Origin: Gerris lacustris
Taxonomy: Eukaryota; Arthropoda; Insecta; Hemiptera; Gerridae
NCBI GenBank assembly: GCA_951217055.1
Contig: OX578281.1
Coordinates: 62,312,043 to 62,376,042 of the forward strand
Direction of reading: 5' to 3'
Length of the DNA stretch: 64,000 nt
This document shows, piece after piece, positions 54,601 through 64,000 of this stretch. Numbering within the stretch: the first letter of the stretch is position 1; each line of letters opens with the position of its first letter. The position numbers were made by a program, and so were the translations under genes. The notes beneath the pieces are model-generated. The model did not search any database. It was not told where the DNA came from and saw only the letters and a program-made list of their open reading frames with translations.

Positions 54601-54715
54601 AATCTCGTCTTTATCAAAAGAGAAATAAGAAGTTTATTAAATATTTGTTTCTGTATTTCTTAATCCAACAATCGTAGATTACAGTACGCAACTCGTGCGA
54701 AAACTGAATTTTGCT

Positions 54716-55560
54716 TGAAATCTCATAATTTTCATTTTCAGAAGACTCGTTTTTTTTCTCATGGAAGTAATTTACTAGGTAATGAAATGCAATATTTTTA
54801 AATGTGCAGTTTTATACAATTTAGACAATAATTTATTATGTTATTGGACAACCAAAAGCATAAATAGATATAGAGAGGCGACAAGATAAAGTGTAAAGAA
54901 ATTTGTTAAGGAATGCTTATAAGGTATTAAATCTAATGAAATCCCTCAAAGTTATTAAATGTTAAATGAGTCTCATGATTTTACTTTTTGGCGCAAGGTG
55001 AGAAAAAAAGCAACGAAGATAATGTCGTCGAATTTTGCTATTTTCGTTCCCACGACATTAAGATGTGATAAGGCGCAATAATGTAAAACAACAAATTGTA
55101 AAATAAATAATGCTTAAAATCGTAGAAAAAAAGAGAAGACATTTTAAGTGTCAATAATAATGAATGATCAGATAATAATATTATGCGGGTATTTGTTAAA
55201 AAATACAAATGATAAATGCCTTAATTATATTCACAAGATAAATTACAACGATAGCAGAAGGAGAAAGTTTACAACTACTATCTATATCTATAACTATAAT
55301 ATAGTGTTTAAGTAGGTACAAGACGCATAACACATAGATATAATAAGTAAAAGACCACGAGTTAAATAAGAGTGCACTAAACAAAGGTTTGTATACAGCA
55401 GACGATAACAATCGTTAGCTTATCTAATACGGAAAAACAAATCGCTTCTTTTAAGTTAAAGAAATGATAAGAGTTATTTATTTCTGTGGATTAAAAAAAT
55501 GTAATTTGTAGAATGAATAAAAGCTAAAAGGTTTTTTTATAATGACAGGGATCGTAGTAT
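54716..55560. other. AT-rich stretch, nothing recognised
   Basis: The minus frame at 55196-55411 is AT-rich without a motif. No repeat family seen. Confidence 0.55.
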
Positions 55561-55954
55561 TAAATAAGTACTGTGCAGAGACGCTGGCGCTGTGCCGTAA
55601 CTCGCCCGGGGCGAGTGAGACAGGGAATGTTTTGTTGATTTAATAATTCGTATAAACCTAAGTACCTATTTATTTATTGAGAGTATTATAACAACGCGTG
55701 ACATGCTAATCAAGATTGTTTAAAAAAAAATTCTATTTAAAATGATATAAGTTTTCACACGAAACCCACCTGATTGCAGTGTGGGTTTATGTCTAAAACT
55801 GCTTAAAATGCTGTTTTTGAACGTTTATTCATCAAAATTTTCCGGGGGAGGACCCCCGGACCCCCTTCTATAGGGAGGGGGGGGGGGGGTTAGAGAGAGA
55901 GTAGGTTGTAGTTCCGGCACCTCAATTTCTAGAAATCGAGCACTGTCACATAGC
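55561..55954. other. stretch with GC-rich inverted words
   Basis: GTAACTCGCCCGGGGCGAGT at 55597 and CCGGGGGAGGACCCCCGG at 55841 are self-complementary GC-rich words, the second followed by a G-rich homopolymer. They resemble the C/G blocks inside the hAT ends at 8.35 and 15.6 kb, but no TIR or TSD was found. Confidence 0.4.
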
Positions 55955-56146
55955 TTCAAAAGCACTAATCTGATCCAGTTTATTGGAAGTAACCCGCAGA
56001 TACTTTAATTAATGTAAAAAAGAAAACCAATTTTGACAGATTAAAAAAACCGGGAAAAAATTAAACAAATTATACTATAATGGGTCGTAAAAGTGTATGT
56101 GATAGAATGCGAGGAAGCTATGTGCCACACCAATCGGCAGTCTATT
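55955..56146 (+). repeat. Rep-A 3' third
   Basis: From TAGCTTCAAAAGCACTAATC to GAAGCTATGTGCCACACC. Confidence 0.8.
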
Positions 56147-56295
56147 TTTAATTATATTTTATTAATTGCGTTGGTTTTTTTTTCTTGCAAAATAAAAATA
56201 GCTTATATAATATTATTTTTGTGTTGATAATGCTATGTATAATGATTTGATAAAAAAAACAAAAAACTTTTGATTCCCCATGATGAACTAAAAAA

Positions 56296-56600
56296 AAAAC
56301 GGTCCGAGACAAACATTCTCATATATACGAGCTCATAATTACTCAGCCAAGAGTTTTAAATTTATTAGTTTTCGTGTTTTCGTAGGTACATTTAATTATT
56401 ATTAAATTTTTCATCATAATTTATAATAAAAATAACTTCTCCTCGGCAGGGAATCGAACCCGTACTCTCTCCGCCCACTTAAAGCTATATTTTCTCAGGA
56501 ACGAGATTTTTTCTGGGAAAACGGCTTATACGGTTGGATTCGTATTTAAATGGACTACATTAAAGACTTTTTTTAATCAAAATCGTCGGAACCGCTTTTG
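56296..56600 (+). repeat. Rep-B copy 7, left half
   Basis: From ACGGTCCGAGACAA through GGGAATCGAACCC to AATCGTCGGAACCGC; truncated right. Confidence 0.8.
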
Positions 56601-57066
56601 ATTTGTCTACTTAGACTACTTAGGCTTATTATACATTTAACGTTTGAAAATTGAATGATCGTTGAGTAAATTGAATGTGGTCATGACGTAGATGTTCATC
56701 GTTAATTCATTCTAAAACTGCATGATATGAAGTATCATAGATAGAATATATTATAGACACGTTGGTAAGTACGTTCCATAAATGGGATGTGAGTCGTGAC
56801 GTCAGACAAAACAAGACAAGTTAACGTGCTAAAAGAGTTCCAACTAGGACGAACTTATTAACATAATAATGTTAAACCAAACACGATCTGACTCTGTTGA
56901 AGTCTGGGCCTTTTAACTTCTTTGTATTAAGAACCAATGATAAATATCCGGCATCCGGTACAGCACTGTAAGTTAGGAACGCATTTGCATCTTTATACCA
57001 CCATCCACGTGTGTAAATATGCTTGTCTAGTTGTGTCAACTACTATATAAATATGATTTTAGGATT
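56601..57066. other. unique stretch, nothing recognised
   Basis: Balanced-composition patch 56760-56960 without frame or repeat. Confidence 0.5.
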
Positions 57067-57210
57067 TTTGCTTTCGAGCTTAACGAAGGTAACGGAAGCT
57101 ATGTTATGTACCTAATCGTTCCGAAGAACAAATATTTTTCGTCTCCGAGATCAAAAATTGTTAGAAAGAAATCCGTTTCAGACATCAAAGAACATTTGCT
57201 TCCGAGCTTA
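57067..57210 (+). repeat. Rep-A 5' fragment
   Basis: Starts TTTGCTTTCGAGCTTAACG and stops after CAGACATCAAAGAACATTTG. A second copy of GCTTCCGAGCTTACCG follows at 57197-57212, as if another Rep-A began there. Confidence 0.75.
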
Positions 57211-57309
57211 CCGGGTACTGCTTTAGATTGTTACTTCCCTATGATTTTTTAGAATGTAAATTACTTTAACTAAATAACTATTAAGACAAAAGATTTTTAG
57301 TCTAATGTA
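57211..57309. other. short spacer with Rep-E half unit
   Basis: TTTAGATTGTTACTTCCC at 57224-57241 is a Rep-E half palindrome. Confidence 0.5.
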
Positions 57310-57516
57310 ACGGGTCCGGCGGTGAAACGGGAAGATTAAGATATTTGAAACGAAGGACGCCATCTTACAAATATAGTTTTCAAAATATGAACAATTTCAT
57401 ATATCCTCATTAATTTCCACTAATTTAGATTAAATTTGTGTAAAAAAGTTCAATAAATATTAATAATTAAGACTTTGAGAGTTTTTTTAAATATTCCCGT
57501 TTCACTGCCGGACCCT
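57310..57516. mobile_element. 207-bp TA-inserting MITE
   Basis: Left end ACGGGTCCGGCGGTGAAAC and inverted right end (CAGGGTCCGGCAGTGAAAC) differ at three positions, and the element is flanked by TA on both sides (57308-57309, 57517-57518). Short size, TA target and CAGGGTC start point to Tc1/mariner-type mobilisation. Confidence 0.75.
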
Positions 57517-57517
57517 G

Positions 57518-57660
57518 TACTTTGGGACAAAGGAATATAACACTTCTGTTTTTTACAGAAGGAGTAACAGTTTAAAGAAGATCATTCCGTGCACCTTCTT
57601 AAGATTGTTACTCCCCTCTGTTTTATTTATAAGGGGAGTAACAATCTAAAGAAGTGCCAT
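57518..57660. repeat. Rep-E units with ACAGAAG border
   Basis: TTGGGACAAAGGAATATAAC and CACTTCTG border an inverted Rep-E unit (57550-57608), followed by a half unit GGGGAGTAACAATC at 57634. The order is the mirror image of that at 27453-27565. Confidence 0.75.
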
Positions 57661-57705
57661 TTACAGAAGGTAACGGAAGCTAAATATCCGTTTCAGACAT
57701 TAGTC
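57661..57705 (+). repeat. Rep-A scrap
   Basis: AGAAGGTAACGGAAGCTAAA then ATCCGTTTCAGACAT; an internally deleted 5' piece. Confidence 0.6.
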
Positions 57706-59152
57706 ATCAAAAAACACAATTTGCCCAAACTTTAGGACTTTTTCCGGGAGCAATTTTTCAGATTCGAATTCAGCAACCCCAAATAATTGAGTTCAGACAC
57801 AATTTTCTTGGTGAAAGTTCGATAAATTTTGCAGAACTGTGTAATTAAAGACCGCAATTAAAGAGGTCTAAAGCTTTTTAATAATGTCGAGATAAACTAA
57901 GGACATTTTTTAGCTTAATTATAAATATACTTAAAACCATACTTCGTAAAATTGGTTTTTATGAATTCACTACTATTACGCCCAATGAAAATTATCTGAA
58001 AAATTCTTTATCAGTAATAAATTCACGATTAGGTTAGACCACAAAAAACATCAATAAACTAATTATAAATTTCCCTTTTTCGTTTATTAAAAAAGTAAAA
58101 AGTTAAAAGAAAGTCAAAAAGAATTACTAAAAAAAATAATTCTAAGAAATCCTAAAAGGAATACTTGACAAAAAGTAAACCTTTATATAAAAAAAATTCT
58201 AAACATCAATAATTAACAGATAAACAGTATAATATAACATAAAATTCAACGAAAAAATAAATTAAAAAAAAAATAATGATTATGTTAAACATTTCCTGTC
58301 CTAATTATAACAGAGTTTAAAGCGAAGGGGAAGGACAATTTCTAAGAATTATCTTTTAATGTTGGTAGCTGTTTACAAACACATCTCATTTTTTAATTCG
58401 CAGGAAGTTATTTCTTTTACCATTTAGTTTTTTTTTCTTCTTAATTTATTTAGACCAGAGAAAAAAAAGAAAGAATTCTTCATAAATAACATCCTATATT
58501 ACTTTTTTGGTAAGTGGACTAATGTTATTTTTAGAAACACAACAAACCATAGTAAGTTTTTTTTCCCCTTTCTTCTTTACTACAAAATGTAAGTTTTGTT
58601 TTTTTACAAATAAGGATATAAACAAAAGAAATGATAATACATACTCGGCTTCTTGGCGACATTGACACTTCTTTGTAAATAAGTGTCAAAACATTGGAAA
58701 TGATCCAACTAGATTAGTGGTGACAATAACGAAGAAATGCTAGAAAAATAAAAGTAATTTTTATTTTACGTAATTTATTTTCCACACGTGTATTCAGCTA
58801 ATTATTACTTAAAAAATTAATATACATATATGTGAAACAAGAGTTTTTATTAAAAAAAGAAGAATTATTAATCAAATAAGAAAATAATTTTTTTAACAAA
58901 ATTCTAAATGATTGTTTGTTTTTAAAGCTATTTTTCAACGAAATTGTTTCAACCCTACTAAATATTGACTCCATAAACTTTTTTTTTTAAAAAATATATA
59001 GAATAAAAATATTGATATATAATAAAATATATTATGTATGTAATAGAAGCAAAAAAAGAAACAGAGATGGAGTGCGAGAGAGTCCGAGGCAGTCAGACAG
59101 AGAGAAAGCTTGTATGTATTAAGTGTGTAATAGCGGGCCCCTCTGAATATCT
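57706..59152. other. AT-rich stretch, nothing recognised
   Basis: 1.4 kb without a frame or repeat family. A GAGAGTCCGAGGCAGTCAG patch precedes the tRNA gene. No upstream element for Pol III is identified with confidence. Confidence 0.55.
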
Positions 59153-59250
59153 CCTTTGGTAGCTCAGTTGGTAGAGCGGTGGACTGTAGAAGGCAAGCGT
59201 TCGAATGAACAGAAATCCATAGGTCGCTGGTTCAAATCCGGCCCAAAGGA
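59153..59250 (+). tRNA. tRNA-Tyr: tRNA-Tyr (GTA) with 25-nt intron
   Basis: Supplies tyrosine to ribosomes at UAU/UAC codons. Acceptor CCTTTGG pairs perfectly with CCAAAGG (59243-59249), with A73 at 59250. The D arm is GCTCAGTTGGTAGAGC. The anticodon stem GTGGA pairs with TCCAT, anticodon GTA is at 59186-59188, and the T arm GCTGG-TTCAAAT-CCGGC is perfect. An intron of about 25 nt (59190-59214) sits after position 37, as in other eukaryotic tRNA-Tyr genes. The spliced length is 73 nt. All invariant bases are present, so the gene looks functional. The minus frame across it is a shadow. Confidence 0.97.
59190..59214 (+). other. tRNA-Tyr intron
   Basis: AAGGCAAGCGTTCGAATGAA and the following CAGAA interrupt the anticodon loop between G37 and A38. 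The exact splice points could shift by one or two A residues. Confidence 0.85.
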
Positions 59251-59255
59251 CTACA

Positions 59256-59261
59256 TTTTTT
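59256..59261 (+). terminator. Pol III terminator T6
   Basis: Six T begin five bases after the tRNA 3' end, the usual RNA polymerase III stop. Confidence 0.85.
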
Positions 59262-60186
59262 ATTGAGTTCCGTAGCTTTATAAGCTTTATGCATCCATAC
59301 ACTGTATACCAACTATTTTAAGCAGGCAATCAATTAGTATTTAAAAGTGCGAATGTGTGCAATATCTTGTGTAAGTGTCTAAAAAGAGCAAAAATAAATT
59401 ACATTCTAGCATTTAATTGAAGAATAAGCTATGCATTTATATTAAAATCGCTTTTTCTGCAAACATACAAACTATATTTTAAGTTTGTAAAATCTCCCCA
59501 AACAAAAAAAGAGAAATAAGTTAAGCAAAAGCACGAATTTTAAAGAAATTAAATTAAGCAGTGAAGTTATGCTAGACTAATGCAATATAGTGAAATCCTT
59601 TCTCTACAATAGATTTCATAAGATATAAATCCAACTTTTGGAATTTTTGAAAATATAACCTCTAAAAACTAATTTTTATGCATTCTGGATATAAAATGTA
59701 CCATAGGGCTCCAAGACAGGATTAGTAAAGGTGATGAAGTAACAAAATTAAATCTACAGTAGGGGAAACAATCCCGTTTATTAACTACAACTTTATGATA
59801 GTTAAATTTTGCAATACTGCAGTAAACATTTTTATGACAGAAGTACAATTTGCGGATATTAATGTAAGCAACATATTTTGTTATTCTATTAGCAATCCAC
59901 ATTAAGAAATATCAGGAACAAAGTATTTATATAACTAGTTACTGTACAAATTCTATTTTTATCTTTGTATTGTTGAATTTATATCGGCTCACAACTTTGT
60001 TATTGGTAATAATGTCAATAACAAAGTTAGTTGAGTGAGGGTTTATGAATGAGCTGTACAACTAAATTTACTATAAGAGTTGTTTTAATAACTTTTTATA
60101 ATACTGTACTGTTCATGAATTAAGCAAAAGTTAATCCCTTTACATCTGTATGAGTATGACACAATAGTTTTAGTACACTAGTACCA
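59262..60186. other. AT-rich stretch, nothing recognised
   Basis: The minus frame at 59669-59902 has no motif. A short AACAAAGTT palindromic pair lies at 59990-60025. Confidence 0.5.
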
Positions 60187-60372
60187 CTACAAATCCCCAA
60201 AACGAGAAATTGATAAATCTATATTTTATTTATTTAAACTACAAAGTTAAAGCAACACAACAATAGTCCCACAAACTACAAATCCCAAAACGTGAAATTG
60301 ATAAATCTATATTTTATTTATTTATTTAATTATTCTAGGTGCAAAACTACAAAGTTAAAGCAACTCAACAAT
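60187..60372 (+). repeat. two-copy tandem duplication, ~88-bp unit
   Basis: ACTACAAATCCCCAAAACG at 60187 recurs as ACTACAAATCCCAAAACG at 60275. Both are followed by AGAAATTGATAAATCTATAT-type and ACAAAGTTAAAGCAAC words. The second copy carries a ~20-bp insertion. Confidence 0.8.
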
Positions 60373-60972
60373 AGTTACACGTACTTGATTTATTTATTTT
60401 TATGCTACTTAAACAATACATATCCAAGCAACAAAATTACATTGAAATATCAAGTAAAACGTTAAAAAAATACATATTCTAGAATTTCTTTAGTTTTAGG
60501 AACACATTTAACGCAAAAAAGTAATTTTTCATCCACTAAAGCAGTACCGGAACAGCGTTCCGGCTCCAGTACACCCTGCTTTGAACGCAAATTATGTATC
60601 ACATATAAATCAACAAATATAGCGTGTTTATCTCATTTTGAATACATAATTATACATAGGAGTGAGTGAAATGGACATGTTTATATTATTTCTAGAACCA
60701 GCCATCTGAATCGACCTAATCTCTAAATAGACTTAATAGGTATTTCAAACCACATTGCACAACATGGCAATATCATTACAACGCAGGAGCCCGCTACCTC
60801 CCCTTAAGACCTTTATCTATACTCCATTTCATTATAACTATGTTGGGTTCAGAACATATAAAACATCCCATATTTAAGCATATAATTAATAATTATTGAG
60901 TTAATATTTAATATTTTAATACAAAATATTAATTTTATAGAATATTAAATTTAATATTATTACCATTTAAAC
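60373..60972. other. AT-rich stretch with one GC-rich hairpin
   Basis: CCGGAACAGCGTTCCGG at 60548-60564 is a perfect 7-bp hairpin, and next to it TCCAGTACACCCTG resembles a transposon end. It stands alone and is not assigned. Confidence 0.4.
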
Positions 60973-61183
60973 AGCTTGGTTTTCCGGTGGAATCCGCGTC
61001 ACGAAGGGGGTGAAGTCCGATGTTTCGCTTTTAACAGCGTCAACACCACGATGCACCACACCCCTGAAGAAGCTTCCAGCAGAGGAAGCGAAACGTCGGA
61101 CTTCACCCCCTTCGTGACGCGGATTCCACCGAAAAACCAAGCTGTTTATTACGAGTCTACCCGCGGAAGCCTACGCACCAAGT
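60973..61183 (+). mobile_element. second hammerhead-like inverted fragment
   Basis: Again AACAGCTTGGTTTTCCGG on the left and CGAAAAACCAAGCTGTT on the right, inverted. In between lie GAAGTCCGATGTTTCGC and an intact hammerhead-like core. The right tail TATTACGAGTCTACCCGCGG, then AAGCCTACGCACCAAG, is the mirror image of the left tail of the element at 21976. The + frame (HHTPEEASS, GSETSDF) may be the C-terminal end of a parent element protein. Confidence 0.7.
61064..61097 (+). ncRNA. hammerhead-like core
   Basis: CTGAAGA, stem GCTTCC/GGAAGC with loop AGCAGA, then GAAACGTC. The stem and core equal those at 22271-22304 while the loop differs at two positions, so changes avoid the paired and catalytic parts. 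Its inverted partner at 61018-61030 is damaged (GATGTTTCGC). Confidence 0.42.
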
Positions 61184-61227
61184 TATTACCATTTGTTCTA
61201 TGTTCCCTAATATTCACTCTTCATTTT

Positions 61228-61742
61228 AAGAAGGTAACGGAAGCTATGTGATCGTTCTGAAGAACAAAAATATTTTTATGTCTCCGATTTAAAAAATTCC
61301 AAGACAGAAATCCGTTTCAGACATCAGGGAACATTTTTGGTTCCGTGTTTGTCTGTCGGTCTCTGTCGCTAAATTTTTGCGAACCAACATATCTTACAAA
61401 CTTAACGTCCCATTTGAATGAAATTTGGATGGTATGTCATGTTTAGCCCATTGTTGGTCCCATATAAGTTTCAACCTTCTGCGCCAATTTGTTTCTCTTC
61501 CCCATGTGCAGAAACACACATTTATTTACACCTATAGCTTCAAAAGTTACTTATAATTTTTTTATGAAATTTGGATAGTTTGTCAAAAGAAGCCTGCAGA
61601 TAGCCCCAGATTTATCTTAACCTTCTGGGCTCTTCAAATATTGCTAAATTGAAACTTTAATTCATTTTAAAAATCAAAACAATTTTGATAGTTTTAAAAA
61701 AATCGGGGGGAAAATTAAATAAATTTGACTATATTGGGCTGT
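61228..61742 (+). repeat. Rep-A copy 15
   Basis: Starts inside the hairpin at AAGGTAACGGAAGCTATG and runs to TTGACTATATTGGGCTGTC. The last ~70 bp are missing. Confidence 0.83.
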
Positions 61743-62014
61743 CTATTTTAATGTTCGGTCGATTAAGGCCTCTTTCACACGAGGCAACTTAGTTGATTCA
61801 ACTAGTTGACTAGTTGACTCTCAACTAGTTGACTGCCCGTGTGAAGACTTTTTCAGGCCTCTTTCACACAAGGCAACTTTGTTGAATTCAACTTCTCTTC
61901 CCAACGGAGATTCAGTACGATTTTTGGACCCGAGAAAGCAGGAGTACGTGACCTTCTTGTGCTTTCTCTTCTGCAAGAAGAAGAGAAAAAAAATTGTTTG
62001 TGTGTAAGGGAAGT

Positions 62015-62405
62015 CTCACGTAAAAAGGGTTTCGTTGGTTTTATGAATAGAAAAATTAATAATAGAAAAGTTAATATAAGGGAGGTGGGGCACACAAAAG
62101 GTTGATGTTTTTTACAAAATGGCATGAAAAATGAACTAATTTCCACAAGTGGTATATATATATTTGTAATCAACTCTTCAATACCTTTCATTTTATCAAT
62201 CGTAAATATTAATCGTAAATTTGAACAGCTAATAATTTTGAGTTCGCTATATTTTTCCTGTGTGCGCCTCAAAACGATCTTTAAGACTGGAAAGTTTCAA
62301 ATACATAATATCTCTTTTAATTCAAAAGTAATTGCAACCGTTAAGAGTGACATGACAGACGAAACTATAAGGGTTTCTTTTTTTGATTTTATCACTGAAA
62401 CCCTA
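62015..62405 (-). repeat. Rep-D copy 4 (inverted)
   Basis: Shares with copy 1 the order AAAATGGCATGAAAAATG, CACAAGTGGTATATAT, ACCTTTCATTTTATC, TTTGAACAGCTAATAA, GTGTGCGCCTCAAAACG and CGAAACTATAAGGGTTTC. It lies within the inner TIR pair. The GACA tract is reduced to GACATGACAGACG. Confidence 0.7.
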
Positions 62406-62540
62406 AAAAGGAGAAAATCTAGTCGAAGAATGTGGGTTCATCCCTTGCTAGAATCGGGAAACGGGCGCTTACCCACAATTATATCCGAAACTACTAAGCC
62501 ACGAGGATTAATTCTTCAATTTAATTGGAAGAGAAAGTAG
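62398..62540 (+). pseudogene. PIF/Harbinger transposase N-terminal fragment
   Basis: ETLKRRKSSRRMWVHPLL followed by NGRLPTIISE and GLILQFNWKRK resembles the start of Harbinger-type transposases, which open with a basic stretch, W-V-x-P-hydrophobic, and then a helical block ending near F-x-x-(Y/F)-F. It stops at 62538-62540. The catalytic DDE domain is absent. Its place inside Harbinger-like TIRs supports the call. Confidence 0.55.
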
Positions 62541-62802
62541 AATCCATATCAAAAAAGTCCAGTTGAATCAACTAAGTTGACTCGTGTGAATGGCCTAATG
62601 CCTTGTAGTGTCTTTTTAGTTGAATCAACTAGTTAGGATGAGAAGGTGAGCGGCACTGGCCTCCTAGTCGCCTGGGCGGACGAGTTGACTCGTGTGAAGG
62701 GGTTCGGGCGACTCCTTTACACTTGCTACCCGGCTACACTCCTTGTCAACCGCCAGTCAACTAGTTGAATCAACTAAGTTGCCTCGTGTGAAAGAGGCCT
62801 TA

Positions 62803-63684
62803 GGGTAACTTGAAGTAATTTAACCTAATTAATAATTTTTTAAATCTGTTATTTATTTTAGTTATTTGTAAATTGTTAATTGTATTGTGTTCGTTATTAA
62901 TAAAATTAATGGTTCGATATATGAGGGAGAAAAGTCAGAATTAGGTAGAACTCTAATTTGAGGTGTTCGAACGAAAATCCTATGAAGCGAATTTATTTTC
63001 TGAAACCATCAATTTCGTTAAATGGACGTCCGACTGTACATTGTATTTCCCACAAATAAGGAGATAAAATCCGCTGTGACATTTTGCTATTTTTGATCAA
63101 AGAAAGGATGTAGATATTAACGTAATATAATTGTAAATATAATTAAATGTTACATATTAATTAAAACTATTTAGATCTCACAAATGACAAGTTTATCAAG
63201 AAAAATGAAAATAAAACAGGAAATAAAAACTTTCACAAGGATATTAATTAATCTTTTATATGAATCTTGCAAATAAATTTCACGAGAGTTAGCTTAATTA
63301 TAATGATTATCTAAAATAAAGAGAAAAAAACCTTTAACTAAGATTATTTTAATAGACGCTATAATACCTCAAATTACTGCATCTTACGGATTAAACGATG
63401 TGAGGATATATCACTCGTGGGCAGCTCAATTGAAACGATGTGATAACAAAAAAAGAAATGAAACATCAGCGTGAAAGATTTCCGTTTTGTAAGATTAAAC
63501 GAAATATTAGTTGATATTTTTCTCGGCTTTTCAAACTCAGTAAATTAATGAAAAGAAGCGGAAACATTAGCGTTTGTTCAGCTGGGTATTTTAGCTTGTT
63601 ATATCCGTTTAATCGTTCAGTCATAAAGCGTTAATTAATTCAGTTCTTTTGAAAGAAAAAAAAAATAACCTAGAAGAGATAATA
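62803..63684. other. AT-rich stretch, nothing recognised
   Basis: No repeat family or coding frame over 0.9 kb. Confidence 0.55.
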
Positions 63685-63836
63685 CAGTAGACACTCGCTA
63701 ATACGGATTTTATAGGACCGAGCTTCGTCCGAAACATCAAAAGTCCGGTCTCCGTTTTAAAATGTCTGTAAAACTATTAAATTCGATGTATTTATCATAA
63801 AAATGGCTGATTAGTCTCATCATAGTCCCTCTATTT
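63685..63836 (+). mobile_element. pogo/Tigger-like left end
   Basis: CAGTAGACACTCGCTAATAC directly after TA (63683-63684) matches the terminal form of pogo-type elements (CAGTNGA-CTCNC). The element is followed by GGACCGAGCTTCGTCCG, a 6-bp hairpin. It is cut at about 63837 by Rep-B, so its right end is not seen. Confidence 0.6.
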
Positions 63837-64000
63837 TACTTTCTAATATAATAGAAAAGAAAGTATAGTGATGGCGAAAAAACGATATTAAGATTTTTGA
63901 CGGATTTACACGTTTCGAGGTCCCCCGAATCCAAAAGTGGTTTTTAAAAAATGTCTGTCTGTGAAGACGCGTGGGGCCTAAACTATACTGGGCCGATTTT
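63837..64000 (-). repeat. Rep-B copy 8, cut by window edge
   Basis: Begins with the folding end TACTTTCTAATATAATAG ... GAAAGTATAG and continues TGACGGATTTACACGTTTCG, GAAGACGCGTGGGGCC and CTGGGCCGATTTT. The rest lies beyond the window. Confidence 0.8.

Larger units (their letters stand above)
53511..54715 (+). mobile_element. coding-start element, copy C, with two insertions
   Basis: The same order as copy B is interrupted by Rep-B at 53780-54372 and by a poly(A) retro-insert at 54441-54600. The coding start ATG is at 53750 (MSDLSDYDEK). Coding resumes at 54379 (EDNTSPEIINSAQNTTNES), and the third piece at 54606 gives the Ser-Leu-Ser-Lys-Arg part. It ends ACGCAACTCGTGCGAAAA at about 54705. 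Confidence 0.7.
61766..62799. mobile_element. PIF/Harbinger-like element, nested TIRs, TTA TSD
   Basis: Outer ends GGCCTCTTTCACACGAG ... CTCGTGTGAAAGAGGCC are perfect inverted repeats continuing with GCAACTTAGTTGATTCAACT, flanked by TTA (61763-61765, 62800-62802). A second, inner pair of the same TIR lies at 61857 and 62596, so one element may sit within or be duplicated inside another. The 3-bp TWA-type target and the TTTCACACG-type TIR fit PIF/Harbinger. A transposase remnant and a Rep-D copy are enclosed. Confidence 0.75.

Noticed and set aside
55841..55900. hAT end from the CCGGGGGAGGACCCCCGG block
   Set aside because: No CAGTG-type terminus or 8-bp direct repeat was found on either side.

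Overview
This window looks like repeat-rich, AT-rich arthropod (probably insect) nuclear DNA. The evidence is a Jockey-clade non-LTR retrotransposon, hAT, Tc1/mariner-like, PIF/Harbinger-like and pogo-like DNA elements, a eukaryotic tRNA-Tyr gene with a short intron after position 37, and many dispersed non-autonomous repeats. I find no intact host protein-coding gene. Almost every open reading frame lies inside a repeat or is chance AT-rich sequence. The window is best read as intergenic or intronic DNA built up by many rounds of nested insertion. No database search was possible, so family assignments rest on motifs, terminal repeats and target-site duplications (TSDs) read by eye.

Five dispersed families recur, named here for convenience. 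Rep-A (about 20 copies or fragments) starts with a hairpin GCTTCCGAG...CGGAAGC and ends GGAAGCTATGTGCCACAC. Rep-B (about 8 copies, 540-620 bp) runs from ATCGGTCCGAG to TATGAGAAAG and carries a tRNA T-arm-like stretch. Rep-C carries GAAGCGAGCG at its ends. Rep-D carries ATGGCGGA and TATCAAATGAAAGG. Rep-E consists of 58-60 bp palindromic units beginning GGGGAGTAACAATC. Rep-A to Rep-D all carry a GACA-type tract and, in part, a shared CAAATTTCAT-AAAATCGG-like module.

Layout: 1-6.1 kb holds a minisatellite, Rep-C, a Rep-A split by Rep-B, then Rep-C and Rep-D abutting. 6.1-8.0 kb is a 5'-truncated Jockey LINE (minus) with an 11-bp TSD, inserted into a reading frame that resumes at 7986. 8.35-10.90 kb is a hAT element with a perfect 8-bp TSD that contains a 61-bp satellite and an inverted Rep-A pair. 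15.6-16.1 kb is a hAT MITE, also with a perfect 8-bp TSD. 18.26-20.25 kb is a second, decayed Jockey copy (plus) interrupted by a fold-back TA-inserting element and by Rep-C. 22.0-22.8 kb is a minisatellite holding an insert with inverted hammerhead-like motifs. 26-28.5 kb holds a Rep-E cluster and an ~850-bp palindrome with tRNA-like sequences in both arms. 34.25-35.8 kb is a 76-bp satellite. 36.7-37.1 and 52.9-54.7 kb hold three copies of an element with a conserved coding start, two in tandem. 41.6-42.1 kb is a fold-back element with in-frame 63-bp repeats. 59.15 kb is the tRNA-Tyr gene. 61-62.8 kb holds another hammerhead-like fragment and a nested Harbinger-like element with a transposase fragment. 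The window ends in a pogo-like terminal repeat and Rep-B.

The only feature likely to serve the host is the tRNA-Tyr gene. Everything else is mobile, tandem or degraded DNA whose nesting gives a partial order of insertion: Rep-B is younger than Rep-A, Rep-E and the tandem coding-start element, and the TA fold-back and Rep-C are younger than the second LINE.
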